From Rhizophagus clarus (taxonomy: Eukaryota; Glomeromycota; Glomeromycetes; Glomerales; Glomeraceae), in NCBI GenBank assembly GCA_015698045.1, contig BLAL01000297.1, positions 682,001-746,000 on the forward strand: a stretch of 64,000 bases of DNA. Direction: 5' to 3'. Below the pieces are notes generated by a model. The model worked only from the letters and a program-made list of their open reading frames with translations, was not told the origin of the DNA and made no database searches. Numbering within the stretch: the first letter of the stretch is position 1; each line of letters begins with the position of its first letter. The position numbers were made by a program, and so were the translations under genes. Positions 10,748-21,024 of the stretch are shown piece by piece.

Positions 10748-11695
10748 CGGTTAACCAGTACCTTAACCGGTTAATTAACCAGTTAATTAATCGGTTAATT
10801 AGTCGGTTAATTTGTGATATGGTTAACCGGTTATTAACCAGTTAATAATATGTTTTTTTTATGGAACGGCTAGTAAATATTAAATATTTTATATAAAACA
10901 TAAATTTATTTATTTTAAAAAAAATATATATTATTTTTATAATACATATGATGTTGCATTTTCACCTAAAATTCCCCTTGCACCAAAAAATACAAATAAA
11001 CAATTTAAATAAATATCAATAAAAAAAATAATTGGTAATTCATTAGTATTCATAAAAGTTACTTTAAATTTTATAAATGATGTTAATTTGGTATTTGAAA
11101 TTCAATAGAATGTTTAATAATATTATTTATCTTATTAGCAAGTTGTGTAAATATATCCATAAATTTTGCATTTCTTTTTATGAACAACAATATTTCTTGA
11201 AAATTTTTGAGCTTAGGGATGTACGCTTGTTAGACATATTATTCCCAGCATCTGAAAAAAGGCGTCACTAGGAATGGAAGTGGCTGGGTTGATAAAAATT
11301 TTTGCACTAATATGAATATGTTTATTTCACCATTTATGAGGATTGTAAGTATAATCTGGTTTTTCTGTAATATATTTATTAAAGTAATCAGAAAAATTAT
11401 CATTTTCGGGCAGTTCAGTCATAATTGTAATTTATAAAATAAAGGTATTTATTTTTAGTGTTCTATTTAAACAAAAAAATTTATTAACTTAAAAAATGTT
11501 TAAAATAAAATTATCGTTAAACTGTAAAAAATCGCGAAAAAAAATTCTCTGAGATGTTACATATTATCTATATATGACAATGATCTGCATTTAACCAGTT
11601 AATTTGACCAGTTAATTTAACCGGTTAAAAATTGCATTTTAACCGGTTAATGGATGTCTTAACCGGTTAACCGTCTTAACCGGTTCCAAGCTCTA
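10747..11695. mobile_element. AACCGGTT-rich inverted-repeat element, probably partial
   Basis: Both ends consist of repeated variants of TTAACCGGTTAA (10,747-10,850 and 11,590-11,690), in inverted relation, around an AT-rich core with no recognisable protein. The right end closes with TTCCAAGCTCTAC. The matching left terminus is not visible, and the A-rich tail of the truncated LINE abuts it, so the LINE may have landed in this element. Confidence 0.45.
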
Positions 11696-13112
11696 CTTAA
11701 ATGACAACACTATTTACAAAAGAATTATACAATTTAATGATTTTTTTTTGTTTTATGTTTATTTATCTGACTAATCAGATAAAAAAACAAGTATTGTATA
11801 TTAAACCCAATATATACTGTATATATTTTAATAATTTACAAACTTCACTATAATGAGTGAATCCCTGTCAATTAGCTTTATATATAGTGCCAAATCCTCT
11901 TTTATTAAGTTATTTTAATGAATCCATTTTGACTTTTCCAAATCTGTAATTAAATAATCAAAAGTCACAGAATAAAATAAAATTTGCATTAAATTTAAAA
12001 TATTAATTTAAGTAAAGAATTTAAATTTAAATTTAATATTTAACTATTTATCCATAATAAAATATAATTTTAACTAAATTAATTTTTAACTATTTATTTT
12101 AGGTTGTAAGTCATAAGTCATTTCTAATTTAAATTATTTAATACTTATTATAGGGCTATTGCATACCGTACAATTTAAAGTATAATATTATCAAAGTTAA
12201 ATTGTGATTTACCCATCACAGGTCGCAAATTAAATGATCGGCGACACGTGATACCGCAAATTGTCAGAAAACAACGTGTAGCTTGATAATGCGACAGGGG
12301 TGATTTTTGATACAGATTGAGGCTGAAGTTTGAAGACAAGATGTGAGAATGTTTGTTTCAATTTAAAATAACAAAAAAAAAGAAGAAAAAAAAAGTGTGG
12401 CAAGGAGTGAAGAAGTTTGAACTTTTCAGAGTAGCGAGGATCGTTTGATAATACTTGAAAATTCAGATAATTTCAAAAGAATAACAAATAGAAAAAGATC
12501 GTAGCAAAGAAATATGACTTAGTTTTATGAATTATTCAACAAATATATTCAACATACTATTAAACAACAATACACATGTGCATATGGTGATTTACTGCAC
12601 TTGATGACACTGATAAAATTATTTAACCTCAGAATTCTTAGCATTATTGACTCAAATTTGATTGGTTCACAAGCTGATCAAAATTTGATCGCCTGCTCAC
12701 CCAAATGTAATGTAACAAAAGATGACCATAAAATTAATAATATTGCAAAACAATCGGAAATAAAAATAAATCTCTTTAATTATTACTTACAAAATAATAC
12801 TCCACTTCAACCCACAAAAACTTAGCTAGCCATTAACCATCACGTAAAAGTAGTTGCTATTTTTTAACCATAACAAGGAATTTAAATGAGAAGACATAGT
12901 ATTCCAATACGTGTAATCTATAATAGTAGAAGATAAAGACAAATAAGTCGAACAAAACATTTTTCAGGACTCGTAAAATAAAAATAACTAATCTCATAAA
13001 TAAGAAGTAAAAAATGCCATAATTCCTGCAAACTAATATTTATGTCCTTGATTCACGTTATTACTGAAAGAGATAGCAATGATTACATAGTCAGAGAAGC
13101 AGTGTTATGCTA
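11696..13112. other. AT-rich DNA without a clear gene
   Basis: A 74-codon open frame at 12,601-12,825 shows no recognised motif. The rest is low-complexity A/T. Some of it may be remains of the same decayed helicase seen at 13.1-13.3 kb. Confidence 0.4.
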
Positions 13113-13296
13113 GCCATCATTATACATTATCTATGCATAAAACTCAAGGTTTTACTTTAAATAATATAACGGTTTATCTAGATAATCAAATATTTTCTGC
13201 TATACAAGCATACCTACTTTAAGTAGATGTCCAAGCTTTGATAATCTTGAAATTGCAACACTTGAAAGAAGTGCTTTTATAACCGATCCTAAGTAA
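13113..13296 (+). pseudogene. PIF1-like (Helitron-type) helicase C-terminus, relic
   Basis: The strand reads MHKTQGFTLNNITVYLD, then QIFSAIQAY, then after a frame break LSRCPSFDNLEIATL, ending with TAA at 13,294. HK(S/T)QG and the AYVALSR block are helicase motifs V and VI of PIF1/RecD-type helicases, found at the C-terminus of Helitron Rep-Hel proteins and in cellular PIF1. The frame break lies in motif VI, and the upstream part is too eroded to follow. PIF1 helicases unwind DNA 5' to 3'; this fragment cannot. Confidence 0.65.
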
Positions 13297-14874
13297 TTGA
13301 AGAATATAAATGACTTTGAATTAATAGCTAATAACCTTCTATCAATCTAATATTTATTAAGCAATAAGCAATATACAGTATATACAACTTCGGGTTTTTT
13401 AAAAATAATAGATAAATTCATTTTTTTTTAATAAATAATGCAAAGGACTTTTTCCAACTCCAGAATTAATGAAAACTTCCTAGTTTTAATAAAGACTTAT
13501 TTTTGTAACTTATTTTATATATCAAGTCAACTAAATTTTATTCCACTTAATTTTTTTTGTTAAACTCAAAAAATAACAATTCTTTCTGATTAAAGAATCT
13601 ATGAAGATTAACTAGAAATTGTTTTTTTGTTGTGGATGTCATTATTATTATTATCTTTAACATTTTTTTTATAATTGTAAAAAATGGTCAATCAAATTTT
13701 TATGAAAAAAAGATAGATGAAATACGAAATGAAAAGGAAAGATAAGGTAGTACTGCAAAGGCAAAAAAGATGAGAAAAATACAACACATCCAGTTATAAT
13801 TTATATAAGTTGAGGCTATTAAAGCAAATTTAATAATTTGTTACTTCTACTACTTTAAAGTAATGTGTTTAAAAATTCTTCCATGATTCCATGATCTGAT
13901 GATAGCTTTGATTGCAGCAGCAAGTGATACAAAAAAATACTCATGTTACTACTTTGAAGCAGGGTTTTAAAATCACATGTATGAATAAGAAGTATACAAA
14001 AAGAAAATAAAATTAATAAAATGAGCTAAAAATTTATTCAAAGAAATTTTCATTTAAGTTAATAATTTAATTAAAATGCTTATTCAGTACTTAAGCTAAT
14101 AATACATTTATACATCGATAGTTTCAAACACTGATGGTTATAAAATTTGACAATTTTTAAACTTCGTCTTATATATTATATGATATATGATTAATTAACC
14201 GTAAATTTAAAATTAGAAAAGCTAAATAATTATAATATATGATTTGATGGTTCATCCACAATTTTCTTTTTATTAATGTTTTATTTTACTTGACCAATTA
14301 GAAATAACATTGCACAATATTAGATCTTAGATCTTGAAAACTTTATTTTTACTGCTAGGAATACTATTTTATACATTTACATTATTTAATTAACTTTTAA
14401 TTCATTTTTTTTACATTGCTTTAATTGATCATATTAAACCTTTTAATTTCAATCATATACTATATATGTTTGATGTTATAAATAAAAATAAACTTGATAA
14501 TTTAATATAATATTCGGATAACTGAAATTACAACATAAAAGAATTATTTAAATTACAAACTAAGAAACTTATAAAATATCTTACTACTCTAGCCTTAGTG
14601 TTAAAACTATTCCAAATAAAGAAAGAAATACATATATTTAATACTTAGATAAGTTATAAGAAAAGGAATTATTTAAATTACAAACTAAGAACTTGCAAAA
14701 TATTTTACTACTCTAGCCTTAGTGATTAAATAATTCTAATAAAAATGAAACAAAAATGAATATATCACAACACTATAAATCTAAACTAATTGTTGTCAGT
14801 TTTAATATCTAAATGATTAATAAATTAATTAATTTCATATAAAATAATTTGTAAAATTACTTTTTTTGCACATA
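13297..14874. other. AT-rich non-coding DNA
   Basis: No gene seen. Two copies of a stretch (about 14,540-14,600 and 14,655-14,730) share AATTATTTAAATTACAAAC and CTACTCTAGCCTTAGTG, a local duplication of about 115 bp downstream of the kinase stop. Confidence 0.5.
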
Positions 14875-16094
14875 TTACATACCCGATGTGTTTATATTAT
14901 CAACTATATAATCTAAACATTCACTTTCTACAATTTTATCAAATTTTTCACTTGATTTATCATCAACTATACAATCATTTACTTCTTTACTAGTAAAATC
15001 AAGTAAGCGACTTTTATAAAATACTTGTGGATGAGATTCAGTTATAAGATTAATATTTCCAATTGGTGCATTTATAAATTCCATAATGTTGCTTTTTAAT
15101 TCTTCATTAACTTTATTATCATAAGGTTTGAAAATCCAGTCTGCAATAATATTACTTACTTCTTCAGCAGATAGCCTTTCTAATGGATTCTCATCCCAAC
15201 ATTTTTTCATCAAATCCACATAACATTGTGGAGTATTTTCAATGATTTCAGGTCGTTCACCTTTACAAATACTTACACTGAGTTGAAAATCATGTGCTCT
15301 ATCATTAAATGGTGGAACTCCAGATGTAAATTCCCACATAATCATAGAAAAACTATATATGTCGCTAGCTGGAGTATATGGTTTTCCCCTTAAAACTTCA
15401 GGTGCCATAAATGGAATAACACCATAAATATCATATTCTTTGAAAAAATTTTCAGATTTGCATAATCCTAAATCACTAATAAAAACCTTTTTCTTATCAA
15501 TCTCATCTTCATCCTCATGATTTAAAATATTGCCATCATGGAAATCACAATGAATAAGTTTTTGCTCGTGTATTGTTTTAAGACCAGAAATAATTTTATA
15601 CAACATGAACAATCTTTGATTCCAATTATTTTCAATTATTTTTGTTAAATTCCCTCTTAAATTTCCCTTATTTGCATAATCCATTACTACCATATAATTC
15701 AAAGTATCTGGATTTTTCGTAAATCCATGTAAATCAATAATTCTAATTGAACTTAAACATTTTTCATGACAATTCCACTATAAAAATTAAAATGAATATA
15801 TTAATATGAATGATTTATAATAAAAATAATAAAAATTAAAAATAAATAATATATAATTATACTTCATTTAAAAATTTATCTAAATTTTCATTTAAATTAT
15901 TTTCACTCAAATTATTGAGACATTTAAGAGCTACTTCCTTCTCTCCATTACTTTTTAACCAAAAGGCCTTGTATATAATACCAAATCCTCCTTTATCAAG
16001 ATATTCAACATTTTTAAATTGATTATAAGGGATCCATCTTAATCTTTTTTCTTCAATAAATTTATCTAAAATTGCATTTTCACTTGTTCCAAAC
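14875..16094 (-). CDS. TKL-type protein kinase, 3' exons of a longer gene
   Basis: Two exons are clear: 16,094-15,863 and 15,777-14,875, joined GAA|GTATAA...TATAG|TGG in phase 0. The first has a glycine loop (DKGGFGIIYKAFW) and the VALK lysine. The second has HCDFHDGNIL (the HRD Arg is Cys), SDLGLCK (DLG for DFG), MAPE and the usual C-lobe, then about 90 residues of unknown tail. It should phosphorylate Ser/Thr or Tyr in signalling; such kinases are hugely expanded in Rhizophagus. The upstream exon starts at an ATGTAG acceptor with one base of a split codon and contains no Met in frame, so the start lies further upstream. All sequence upstream to 27.3 kb is the microexon-like array plus a LINE. 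Confidence 0.85.
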
Positions 16095-16167
16095 CTACAT
16101 AAAATATAAATAATTGAAACATATTAAAATTTATATTAAAACTCAAAATAAAAAAGTAATATGAATG

Positions 16168-18809
16168 ACTTACTCTAAAGTTTAATCAGAAATTTAATAA
16201 ATATAAATTTTAGTTTTGGATAATATATTTATAATATATGGTCTATATTTTACAACTTACCAACTAAAGCAATAGATAGTATTTTTTAAATAAAGACCAA
16301 AGTCGGTTAATTAAATTATGAATAAATATTATATGAATATAATAAATAATAACTTACAAGAATCTAAAGTGAATTATCAAGTTTGCTTAAATTATATGTA
16401 AATATTATATAAATATGTAATAATAGAATACGACTTACCAACTAAAATAAATTACCAAATAATTTTTTAAATAAAGAAATTAGTTAGTTTAAATTATATG
16501 TAAATATTATATAAATATGTAATATTAGAATTAAATAAATAACTTACTCCCTATATTACCAAATAATTTTTTAAATAAAGAAATTAGTTAGTTTAAATTA
16601 TATGTAAATATTATATAAATATGTAATAATAGAATACGACTTACCAACTAAAATAAATTACCAAATAATTTTTTAAATAAAGAAATTAGTTAGTTTAAAT
16701 TATATGTAAATATTATATAAATATGTAATAATAGAATTAAATAAATAACTTACTCTCTATATTACCAAATAATTTTTTAAATAAAGAAATTAGTTAGTTT
16801 AAATTATATGTAAATATTATATAAATATGTAATAATAGAATACGACTTACCAACTAAAATAAATTACCAAATAATTTTTTAAATAAGAAATTAGTTAGTT
16901 TAAATTATATGTAAATATTATATAAATATGTAATAATAGAATACGACTTACCAACTAAAATAAATTACCAAATAATTTTTTAAATAAGAAATTAGTTAGT
17001 TTAAATTATATGTAAATATTATATAAATATGTAATAATAGAATTAAATAAATAACTTACTCCCTATATTACCAAATAATTTTTTAAATAAAGAAATTAGT
17101 TAGTTTAAATTATATGTAAATATTATATAAATATGTAATAATAGAATTAAATAAATAACTTACTCCCTATATTACCAAATAATTTTTTAAATAAAGAAAT
17201 TAGTTAGTTTAAATTATATGTAAATATTATATACTGTAAATATGTAATAATAGAATTAAATAAATAACTTATAACTTACGATCTAAAATAAATTACCAAA
17301 TAATTTTTAAATAAAGAAATTAGTTAGTTTAAATTATATGTAAATATTATATAAATATGTAATAATAGAATACGACTTACCAACTAAAATAAATTACCAA
17401 ATAATTTTTTAAATAAAGAAATTAGTTAGTTTAAATTATATGTAAATATTATATAAATATGTAATAATAGAATTAAATAAATAACTTACGAGCTATATTA
17501 CCAAATAATTTTTTAAATAAAGAAATTAGTTAGTTTAAATTATATGTAAATATTATATAAATATGTAATAATAGAATACGACTTACCAACTAAAATAAAT
17601 TACCAAATAATTTTTTAAATAAAGAAATTAGTTAGTTTAAATTATATGTAAATATTATATACTGTAAATATGTAATAATAGAATTAAATAAATAACTTAT
17701 AACTTACGATCTAAAATAAATTACCAAATAATTTTTTAAATAAAGAAATTAGTTAGTTTAAATTATATGTAAATATTATATAAATATGTAATAATAGAAT
17801 ACGACTTACCAACTAAAATAAATTACCAAATAATTTTTTAAATAAAGAAATTAGTTAGTTTAAATTATATGTAAATATTATATAAATATGTAATAATAGA
17901 ATACGACTTACCAACTAAAATAAATTACCAAATAATTTTTTAAATAAAGAAATTAGTTAGTTTAAATTATATGTAAATATTATATAAATATGTAATAATA
18001 GAATACGACTTACCAACTAAAATAAATTACCAAATAATTTTTTAAATAAAGAAATTAGTTAGTTTAAATTATATGTAAATATTATATAAATATGTAATAA
18101 TAGAATTAAATAAATAACTTACTCTCTATATTACCAAATAATTTTTTAAATAAAGAAATTAGTTAGTTTAAATTATATGTAAATATTATATAAATATGTA
18201 ATAAAAATTAGTTAGTTTAAATTATATGTAAATATTATATAAATATGTAATAATAGAATTAAATAAATAACTTACGAGCTATATTACCAATTAATTTTTT
18301 AAATAAAGAAATTAGTTAGTTTAAATTATATGTAAATATTATATAAATATGTAATAATAGAATTAAATAAATAACTTACTCCCTATATTACCAAATAATT
18401 TTTTAAATAAAGAAATTAGTTAGTTTAAATTATATGTAAATATTATATACTGTAAATATGTAATAATAGAATTAAATAAATAACTTATAACTTACTCCCT
18501 ATATTACCAAATAATTTTTTAAATAAAGAAATTAGTTAGTTTAAATTATATGTAAATATTATATAAATATGTAATAATAGAATACGACTTACCAACTAAA
18601 ATAAATTACCAAATAATTTTTTAAATAAAGAAATTAGTTAGTTTAAATTATATGTAAATATTATATAAATATGTAATAATAGAATTAAATAAATAACTTA
18701 CTCCCTATATTACCAAATAATTTTTTAAATAAAGAAATTAGTTAGTTTAAATTATATGTAAATATTATATAAATATGTAATAATAGAATTAAATAAATAA
18801 CTTACTCCC
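16168..18809 (-). repeat. Tandem array with acceptor-triplet-donor core in every unit, left part
   Basis: Units of about 102 or 104 bp. On the minus strand each has TTTAG or ATATAG, three bases, then GTAAGT; homogenised units also carry AAACTAACTAA about 45 bases upstream of the TAG. Triplets (plus coordinates of first base): TTG 16261, 16439, 16645, 16851, 16952, 17381, 17587, 17810, 17912, 18014, 18593; GGA 16548, 17060, 17164, 18380, 18496, 18702; AGA 16754, 18123; ATC 17280, 17708; CTC 17490, 18276; and a six-base ATTCTT at 16358. The unit nearest the kinase exon has a single A (16174). One further GGA unit (18806) lost its acceptor to the LINE. Unit bodies are almost identical, while the triplets differ. 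Confidence 0.9.
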
Positions 18810-18949
18810 GACCAACGAACTGAAAACTCTCTCCTGCATTTTTCAAAAAACATAGTAATTGATCGACAAATCAATTTTTTCGTAAAATTTCAGGAAAAAG
18901 TTACAAGTTATAACCTTTAACTATACTAACGACAGTTAAGATAATAAAC

Positions 18950-21016
18950 ATGACTGGAAACAACTCCAAGAACAAGGCCTCTTCTCAACTACAACAGGCC
19001 GAAGGCCTTTCCAACAGCCTTCACGCTCCTCCCAATAGTAACTCTGGTAGAGATAAACGCGACTACGGCCCCTCCGTTATCCGCCGTAACAACAATACCA
19101 CCACGTCTAAGTACGCGACCAGGTCCAAAGGGAACCTTTCTACTGGCCCACCACCAGTCACCACGGACAGTATGGAGGACACTGAAAAAATTCCTTCGGT
19201 CGCCCTCTCTCCTTCTGCGCCCCCCGCAGTCACTCAGGATCATAGCATCTCGACGCGTCCTGATGAACACCAATCATCTCCTCCTGACGCGTCTTTTGAT
19301 AACACTCTTACTCAAAATAGTAATATTCCCCCTAACCACGAGCAGAATGTTCCACCTCGTGATAATACTCCATTAACGATCATCTCTGCAGATTCGTACA
19401 AAGCTGAGATCGACACCTCCTCCTTATCCGGTAAGACTGGTGAGGAGAAGAAAGAAAAAGTTAAAAATAGCCTTGTGACGCAGATGATTATTCACAAAGA
19501 CGTTATATTCTCTGGAAGCACCAAAAAATCTAAAAAGAAAACCTCCTTGTTGGTTGTACGCTTCGACTTCAAAGAAGATCTTGACGCTTTTGTCGCGCTG
19601 AGATCCCTATCAGTTCCTGACATTGCAGATGAGCAATCTATTAATAGATCTCTTCCCATCACCTCTCTATTTGTCGCTCCCGCTACCCCGGAAGAACGTA
19701 CTCAAGAAAAACAAAGAACTATCCAAGTCACGGATATTCCCATCTTCCTTTCTGAGAAAGCCGTTAGAGAATCCTTTAGCTCTGACGGCGAAATAGAAAA
19801 ACTTAACTATGTTTGCAAAAACGGCATGTATGGTATTGCTTACATTACCTTCACCACGGATGCTCCCGTTTCCCGCTATTATGATATCTCCTGGGGAACG
19901 TACATTGGTGCACACTTTGTCCGGGTATGGCCATTACTGCTGTCCGAAGATAAAAAGAAACTTCGCGCTTCACACACCCTTAGAATCTCCGGCCTTCCTG
20001 CTGGTATGACGGGGTATACCCTGAGGAATGTCCTTACACAAACAAGAGCCAAAACCATGATTATTCCTCGCAATCCACGCAATTACAATCCACGTCGTAT
20101 TGCATTCTTAACATTCGCTGATGATGATGACAAACAACGCGCCAAACATCTGACCAATTTGGCGATATCTCAAGGCAAAAGACAATCACCTATATTCCTT
20201 ACCGAATCTACTGATAAGATTTGCTTCAGGTGTGGTGATCCCTCTCACGTGACCAAAGAGTGCCCCCAAGCAAATAAATCAAAAATTATCTCTGCGGCCC
20301 AAGCATGGAAAAACCGTACACAGTCCTATGCTGACGCTGCAAAACAACGCAAAGGCAATCAAACCAATAATTCTAACAATTCAAAGGGTCAAGGGAAAGG
20401 GAAAGGACCTTCTAGACCTCTTCATACTCCTCACGGGTCTTCCACCCTCCGTCCTAACAACCGTTCTAAAATCTCCGATCCGGCACCCGATGATGAGACG
20501 CTGGACGACTCCATGCAGGAGGACTTTCAATCAAACCCAGCCTTCCAATCCTTTCGCTCAACGATGATGGAAATGCTTCAGGACATCCAAAAGGGTCTTG
20601 CTAAACAACAATCAGATATCGCAGCTCTGAATGCCAGGATCTCGGCACTTCCTCCCACTCCCACTGCTTCTACCCCGGATAAACCTTCTACACACTTACA
20701 CTCCCACACTCCAGCTCTAATCCCTGAGTTGGCTCAACCTGTCAATACGGCCTCCAAACGACCTACACGACCCGCCTCACCTTCTACTTCTACTTCCTCT
20801 GAGGCTATTAATAAACTTCCACGCACCTCACAATCCGGGGCTGCTATGAACATTGATACGCCCAGCAAAATCGACGTTATCAAATCTAGCCAGGAAAAAA
20901 TCTTTGATGGGCAAAATTCCCTTCAAAAAGCAGTTTCTAAACTCATGAATATGCTCGGCTCCAACGAATCGGGGGATTTCGATGGAGACGATTCTGAATA
21001 TTTCCTTAATCATTAA
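18950..21016 (+). CDS. LINE ORF1, RNA-binding gag-like protein
   Basis: 688 residues, ATG to TAA, intact. The N-terminal 150 residues are Ser/Thr/Pro/Asn-rich and disordered. Two RRM-like folds follow (about 255-330 with IQVTDIPIFLSEKAVRESF, and about 342-402 with LRISGLPAGMTGYTLRNVL). A CCHC knuckle lies at about 425-438 (CFRCGDPSHVTKEC). Next comes a basic low-complexity region, an acidic stretch and a Gln/Met-rich helical part. ORF1 proteins of LINEs coat the element RNA and act as chaperones during target-primed reverse transcription. The stop is 8 bases before the ORF2 ATG, so ORF2 may be reached by termination-reinitiation. Confidence 0.85.
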   Translation: MTGNNSKNKASSQLQQAEGLSNSLHAPPNSNSGRDKRDYGPSVIRRNNNTTTSKYATRSKGNLSTGPPPVTTDSMEDTEKIPSVALSPSAPPAVTQDHSISTRPDEHQSSPPDASFDNTLTQNSNIPPNHEQNVPPRDNTPLTIISADSYKAEIDTSSLSGKTGEEKKEKVKNSLVTQMIIHKDVIFSGSTKKSKKKTSLLVVRFDFKEDLDAFVALRSLSVPDIADEQSINRSLPITSLFVAPATPEERTQEKQRTIQVTDIPIFLSEKAVRESFSSDGEIEKLNYVCKNGMYGIAYITFTTDAPVSRYYDISWGTYIGAHFVRVWPLLLSEDKKKLRASHTLRISGLPAGMTGYTLRNVLTQTRAKTMIIPRNPRNYNPRRIAFLTFADDDDKQRAKHLTNLAISQGKRQSPIFLTESTDKICFRCGDPSHVTKECPQANKSKIISAAQAWKNRTQSYADAAKQRKGNQTNNSNNSKGQGKGKGPSRPLHTPHGSSTLRPNNRSKISDPAPDDETLDDSMQEDFQSNPAFQSFRSTMMEMLQDIQKGLAKQQSDIAALNARISALPPTPTASTPDKPSTHLHSHTPALIPELAQPVNTASKRPTRPASPSTSTSSEAINKLPRTSQSGAAMNIDTPSKIDVIKSSQEKIFDGQNSLQKAVSKLMNMLGSNESGDFDGDDSEYFLNH

Positions 21017-21024
21017 ATTTTTTA

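Noticed and set aside
11077..11271. 64-codon ORF in the AACCGGTT element
   Set aside because: Low-complexity, no motif; more likely chance.
16168..18809. CRISPR-like array
   Set aside because: Repeats are 102/104 bp without unique spacers, the organism is eukaryotic, and the variable part is only three bases between splice signals.
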